Origin: an uncultured Acidaminococcus sp.
GTDB lineage: Bacteria; Bacillota_C; Negativicutes; Acidaminococcales; Acidaminococcaceae
NCBI GenBank assembly: GCA_900314165.1
Contig: OMUE01000039.1
Location: 1-41,238, forward strand
Reading direction: 5' to 3'
DNA: 41,238 bases
The position numbers and the translations under genes are program-made. This document shows, piece by piece, positions 38,573 to 41,238 of the stretch. A model generated the notes under the pieces. That model worked only from the letters and a program-made list of their open reading frames with translations. It was not told the origin of the DNA and made no database searches. The number at the start of each line of letters is the position of its first letter. Within the stretch, counting starts at the first letter, position 1.

Positions 38573-39591
38573 TCATTTAAGATCTTATACGCACTGTCCG
38601 CGTCATAATCAAAATGCCACCATTCCATATCACTGGAGGTAAAGCCTTCCAGGGTCATCTGCTGGATCAGCAGGTCCCGGAGGGCTCTTTGTTTTTCCGT
38701 GCCACCAGCAAAATGAGCGTATTGGGCAGGACTGGGTTCATCAAAATCAGAAGGCATGGAGACCTCTTCTCCGGTCTCCAGATCATACAGGCTCACGTCC
38801 ACGCTGCGGCCCGTGTTGTGGGAGAAGCCTTCATCGGCTGCGGGCAGCATATCCTTGTGCTGCTCACCCAAAGCCAACGTAGCCGTCTTGAAGTCCGCCC
38901 AGCTGCGGTACCCTTCCCACAGGACCAGGCCATAGCCGTACTCCTTCAGCCGGGACTGAACTCTAGCCAAAGACTGTGCCGCACTGCGATCCAGGAGGGC
39001 CTGTTTGCTTTCTACCAGAGGTGACCCGAACAGGTTGTTATCCGTGGTATACCGCAAATCATAACGGATGCCGGGCACCACGGTATTGACTTCCACTAAG
39101 TCCGCCACCTTGTCGTAGGGTTTGTCCGGAGCCGTGGCTTGAGTAGCTTCCGCGTGCAGCTCCGCCATAGGTTTCGCCGGTGTCACCCGGATGGGCTTGC
39201 CGTTTTCCCCAGCCGTAAAACGGCGGGTATAGCTGTTCTTGCCAATGACCATGCTGATGCCCTGGCCATTTTTGTCCCGGTCAAAACGGACAGTGCTTTC
39301 CGAGTCCGTGTTGGGACCTGTTTCCCGCAGGGTATAGTTATCATAATGATTTTTTACCAGCGTAAACAAATTGCTTTGGGTATAATCCTTGTCCTTGGGC
39401 AGATATCTGTACAGGAGCTGCAGACTGCCCCTGTTTTCCCGGACCGCCAATTGTTCACCGCCGGCCTGATAAAATCCGATGAGCGCCCCTTCGTCTTTCG
39501 GCATCTCATCCGGTTCCCAACTGGCTGCCAGGCCCGTCACGGACAGACTCAGGCAGAAAAGGCCTGTCAAAGCCATTAACTTTTTATTCAT
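38569..39591 (-). CDS. VanX/DdpX-like M15 D-Ala-D-Ala dipeptidase with N-terminal extension, exported
   Basis: The 340-residue protein has a signal peptide (MNKKLMALTG..LAA, 1-23). Residues about 35-135 form a beta-rich domain I do not recognise with certainty; VRFDRDKNGQG and YTRRF recall the DUF3471-like barrels attached to some serine hydrolases. From about 158 a complete VanX-type domain follows: VPGIRYDLRYTTDNNLFG near 172-189, WEGYRSWADF with Arg229, FSHNTGRSVDVSLYD with H258 and D265, and EWWHFDYD with E323 and H326, the zinc set. Export argues for cell wall or peptide recycling and against classic vancomycin resistance, where VanX is cytoplasmic. It overlaps the kinase gene by 8 nt. 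Confidence 0.88.
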   Translation of the reverse strand: MNKKLMALTGLFCLSLSVTGLAASWEPDEMPKDEGALIGFYQAGGEQLAVRENRGSLQLLYRYLPKDKDYTQSNLFTLVKNHYDNYTLRETGPNTDSESTVRFDRDKNGQGISMVIGKNSYTRRFTAGENGKPIRVTPAKPMAELHAEATQATAPDKPYDKVADLVEVNTVVPGIRYDLRYTTDNNLFGSPLVESKQALLDRSAAQSLARVQSRLKEYGYGLVLWEGYRSWADFKTATLALGEQHKDMLPAADEGFSHNTGRSVDVSLYDLETGEEVSMPSDFDEPSPAQYAHFAGGTEKQRALRDLLIQQMTLEGFTSSDMEWWHFDYDADSAYKILNE

Positions 39592-41236
39592 GATCCGCAC
39601 CTTCTTCTACAATGGGGTCGTCTTCCGGAATGGGCTGGACGTTTTCTACCACTTCCACTTCCCGGGCTTCCCCAGAGTTTTTTGCGTTCTTAGGAACCGC
39701 CATGGGCGGGAATGTGATTACAAAGGATGTTCCCTTCCCTACTTTGCTGAACACCTGAGCTTTGGCCTTGTGCATCCGGATGATTTCCTTGCCGATGGCC
39801 AGACCTAAGCCGGTACCGGCAATATGCCGGGAGTGGGATTTATCTGCTTTATAGAACCGTTCCCAGATATAAGGCAGGTCTTCTTCAGGAATGCCATAGC
39901 CCTGGTCCGATACGGTCAGAAGTGTGCCCTTGTCCTTTGTAGGCATGACTTCAAAGGCAATGACGGAACTGTCCGGAGAATACTTCATAGCATTATCCCC
40001 AAGGATCATGACCAACTGAAACAATCGGTCCCCGTTGCCGAAGACCATAAGGCTGTCATCCACATATTGCTCCAGCCGGATATCCCGTTTCTGAGCCCGG
40101 ACCTGCAGCATGTTCACTACGTTTTCCACAATCTTGCCCAGGGGAATGGGTTCCATTTCCTCCCCTTCGCCCCGCTGGAGCCGGCTAATATCCAACAGTT
40201 CGTTAATGAGCCGCTGGAGCCGCAGAGTTTCATCGTTGATGAGCTTTCTGTATTTCTTCACATCCTCCGGGTCCGTAATGGTCCCGTCGGACAAAGCTTC
40301 GTTATAGCCCTGGATAATGGTAATGGGCGTGCGCAATTCGTGGGATACGTTGGCTACAAAGTCCCTGCGCATCTTCTCCATCTTGTTGCTCTTGCGGACG
40401 AACTGTTCCAAATCCCGGCTCAGGGAATTCAGAGACCGGCCCAGATCGGAGATTTCGTCGTCCCCGTCGATAGGCACCTTCAGAGAATAATCCCCGGAGG
40501 CGATAGCCTTGGCACTGTTCTTCATAGACACCAGTGGTTTGACCATACGCTTTGTCAGGCCGCTGACGATGACGATACTGATCAGGAGAGCCACAATCCC
40601 CACCAGAAGAGTGTACAGATAAATATCCTTCATGACTTTGTTCAGGCCGCCGATAGGAGATGCCAGAAGGATTGCCCCTGTCTGCAGTCCGTGATGGTCT
40701 AGCAGCGGGAGCCCAATCATGATAACCTGTTCTTTATAATAGGGATGGAACAACCTGGCTGTGACCCGTTCCCCTTCGTAAACCTTGGTAATGATGCCCT
40801 TTACCTGGTCACTGAGGGGCCCACCGTCCCGCAGCTGCTGGTCAATAGCGGCCACGGACTTCTGCCATTTTTCCTTCCGTTCCTGCTCCCATTTCTGCCG
40901 TTCCTTGCTGCCGTGGACAGGCTCTTGCTCTCCCTCCGTATACGTTTCGGAAGCACTGATCAGCTCATATTTATCGTTAAACAGCCAGATCCGGGCGCCT
41001 ACCAATTGGTCCACAGAGGTCAGGTATTGGCGCAGGATGGTCTTGTCCATGTCCATGGCATTGAAATACCGAACCATCATGGCCACCTGGCCGCCCTTGC
41101 CGTTTAATTCCAATTCCTTGGCCCTGAAGAAATAATCGGTGATCAGATAGGAAAGGCCTACGGAAATCCCTATGATAATAGCCACAATAAGGCCCATGTA
41201 ACTATACATGAGCCTGGAACTTAATGATTTTTTCAC
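39584..41236 (-). CDS. Membrane sensor histidine kinase (WalK/PhoR type)
   Basis: About 550 residues: membrane helix 10-33, an external region 34-205 with a charged helix (KERQKWEQERKEKWQKS), second helix 206-227, HAMP 228-282, then the H-box ANVSHELRTPITIIQGY with His299. The N-box GDNAMKYSPDS, G1 VSDQGYGIPEEDLPYIWERF and G2 GTGLGLAIGKEI follow, and an acidic tail. There is no PAS domain. The start, GTG at 41236, is 2 nt from the window end, so a longer form cannot be ruled out; a response regulator gene would be expected upstream. It is coupled by an 8-nt overlap to the M15 dipeptidase gene. Confidence 0.9.
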   Translation of the reverse strand: MKKSLSSRLMYSYMGLIVAIIIGISVGLSYLITDYFFRAKELELNGKGGQVAMMVRYFNAMDMDKTILRQYLTSVDQLVGARIWLFNDKYELISASETYTEGEQEPVHGSKERQKWEQERKEKWQKSVAAIDQQLRDGGPLSDQVKGIITKVYEGERVTARLFHPYYKEQVIMIGLPLLDHHGLQTGAILLASPIGGLNKVMKDIYLYTLLVGIVALLISIVIVSGLTKRMVKPLVSMKNSAKAIASGDYSLKVPIDGDDEISDLGRSLNSLSRDLEQFVRKSNKMEKMRRDFVANVSHELRTPITIIQGYNEALSDGTITDPEDVKKYRKLINDETLRLQRLINELLDISRLQRGEGEEMEPIPLGKIVENVVNMLQVRAQKRDIRLEQYVDDSLMVFGNGDRLFQLVMILGDNAMKYSPDSSVIAFEVMPTKDKGTLLTVSDQGYGIPEEDLPYIWERFYKADKSHSRHIAGTGLGLAIGKEIIRMHKAKAQVFSKVGKGTSFVITFPPMAVPKNAKNSGEAREVEVVENVQPIPEDDPIVEEGADHE

Positions 41237-41238
41237 TT

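Noticed and set aside
38569..39591. Vancomycin resistance gene vanX
   Set aside because: The catalytic set matches VanX, but the signal peptide, the N-terminal domain and the absence of vanH/vanA-type genes argue against a resistance role.

Overview
This 41 kb window is chromosomal DNA from a low-to-mid GC Gram-positive-lineage bacterium. I read it as a Negativicute close to Acidaminococcaceae. That is an inference from the short HisG/HisZ pair, a stand-alone AICAR formyltransferase, 2-oxoacid:ferredoxin oxidoreductase, and Firmicute-type RNA regulators (ZTP riboswitch, glmS ribozyme, SAM-I riboswitch, T-box). It carries about 40 intact genes, most on the minus strand. There is no prophage, CRISPR array, tRNA, rRNA or intact insertion sequence.

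Layout. 1-660: 5' part of an AICAR formyltransferase gene behind a ZTP riboswitch. 757-951: decayed acetyltransferase. 982-2596: ArsC-like reductase, an orphan 91-aa protein and an arginase-superfamily protein. 2749-4926: a coiled-coil protein, a repeat-rich spacer and a PflA-like radical SAM protein. 5050-8430: nadA-nadB-nadC, de novo NAD synthesis. 8750-10579: glmS with its self-cleaving ribozyme. 11102-19118: a yerC/hisR-like regulator, hisZ-G-C-B-H-A-F-I and glmM in one tightly packed minus-strand run, without hisD. 19406-21312: SAM-I riboswitch, metN, metI, without metQ. 21612-22586: AEC permease. 22812-25046: thrS with a T-box leader carrying an ACC (Thr) specifier. 25144-26584: secreted alpha/beta hydrolase and an ArsR-type regulator. 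26847-29433: ylbF-murB-DMT permease-glyoxalase. 29690-32371: korDABC, divergent from a LysR gene. 33478-37718: a LysR gene divergent from dpaL, an NhaC-family antiporter and ridA, which looks like a catabolic cassette for 2,3-diaminopropionate or a related amino acid. 37995-38323: an internally deleted Rpn/PD-(D/E)XK transposase-like gene. 38569-41236: a sensor kinase overlapping a VanX-like M15 dipeptidase.

The main feature not explained by genes is a set of dispersed, modular intergenic repeats. They combine short-word arrays (variants of CTTTTCACTT/CTCTTCGCT and of CTAGTGGG) with GC-rich hairpins whose two arms change together between copies. They sit at gene ends beside intrinsic terminators at eight or more loci. 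Other anomalies are a HisE domain that has lost its EExxE metal-binding glutamates, twin 10-bp palindromes 20 bp apart upstream of the his promoter, and a 192-bp hairpin element downstream of glmS. All functional calls come from reading motifs in the translated sequence; no database search was run.
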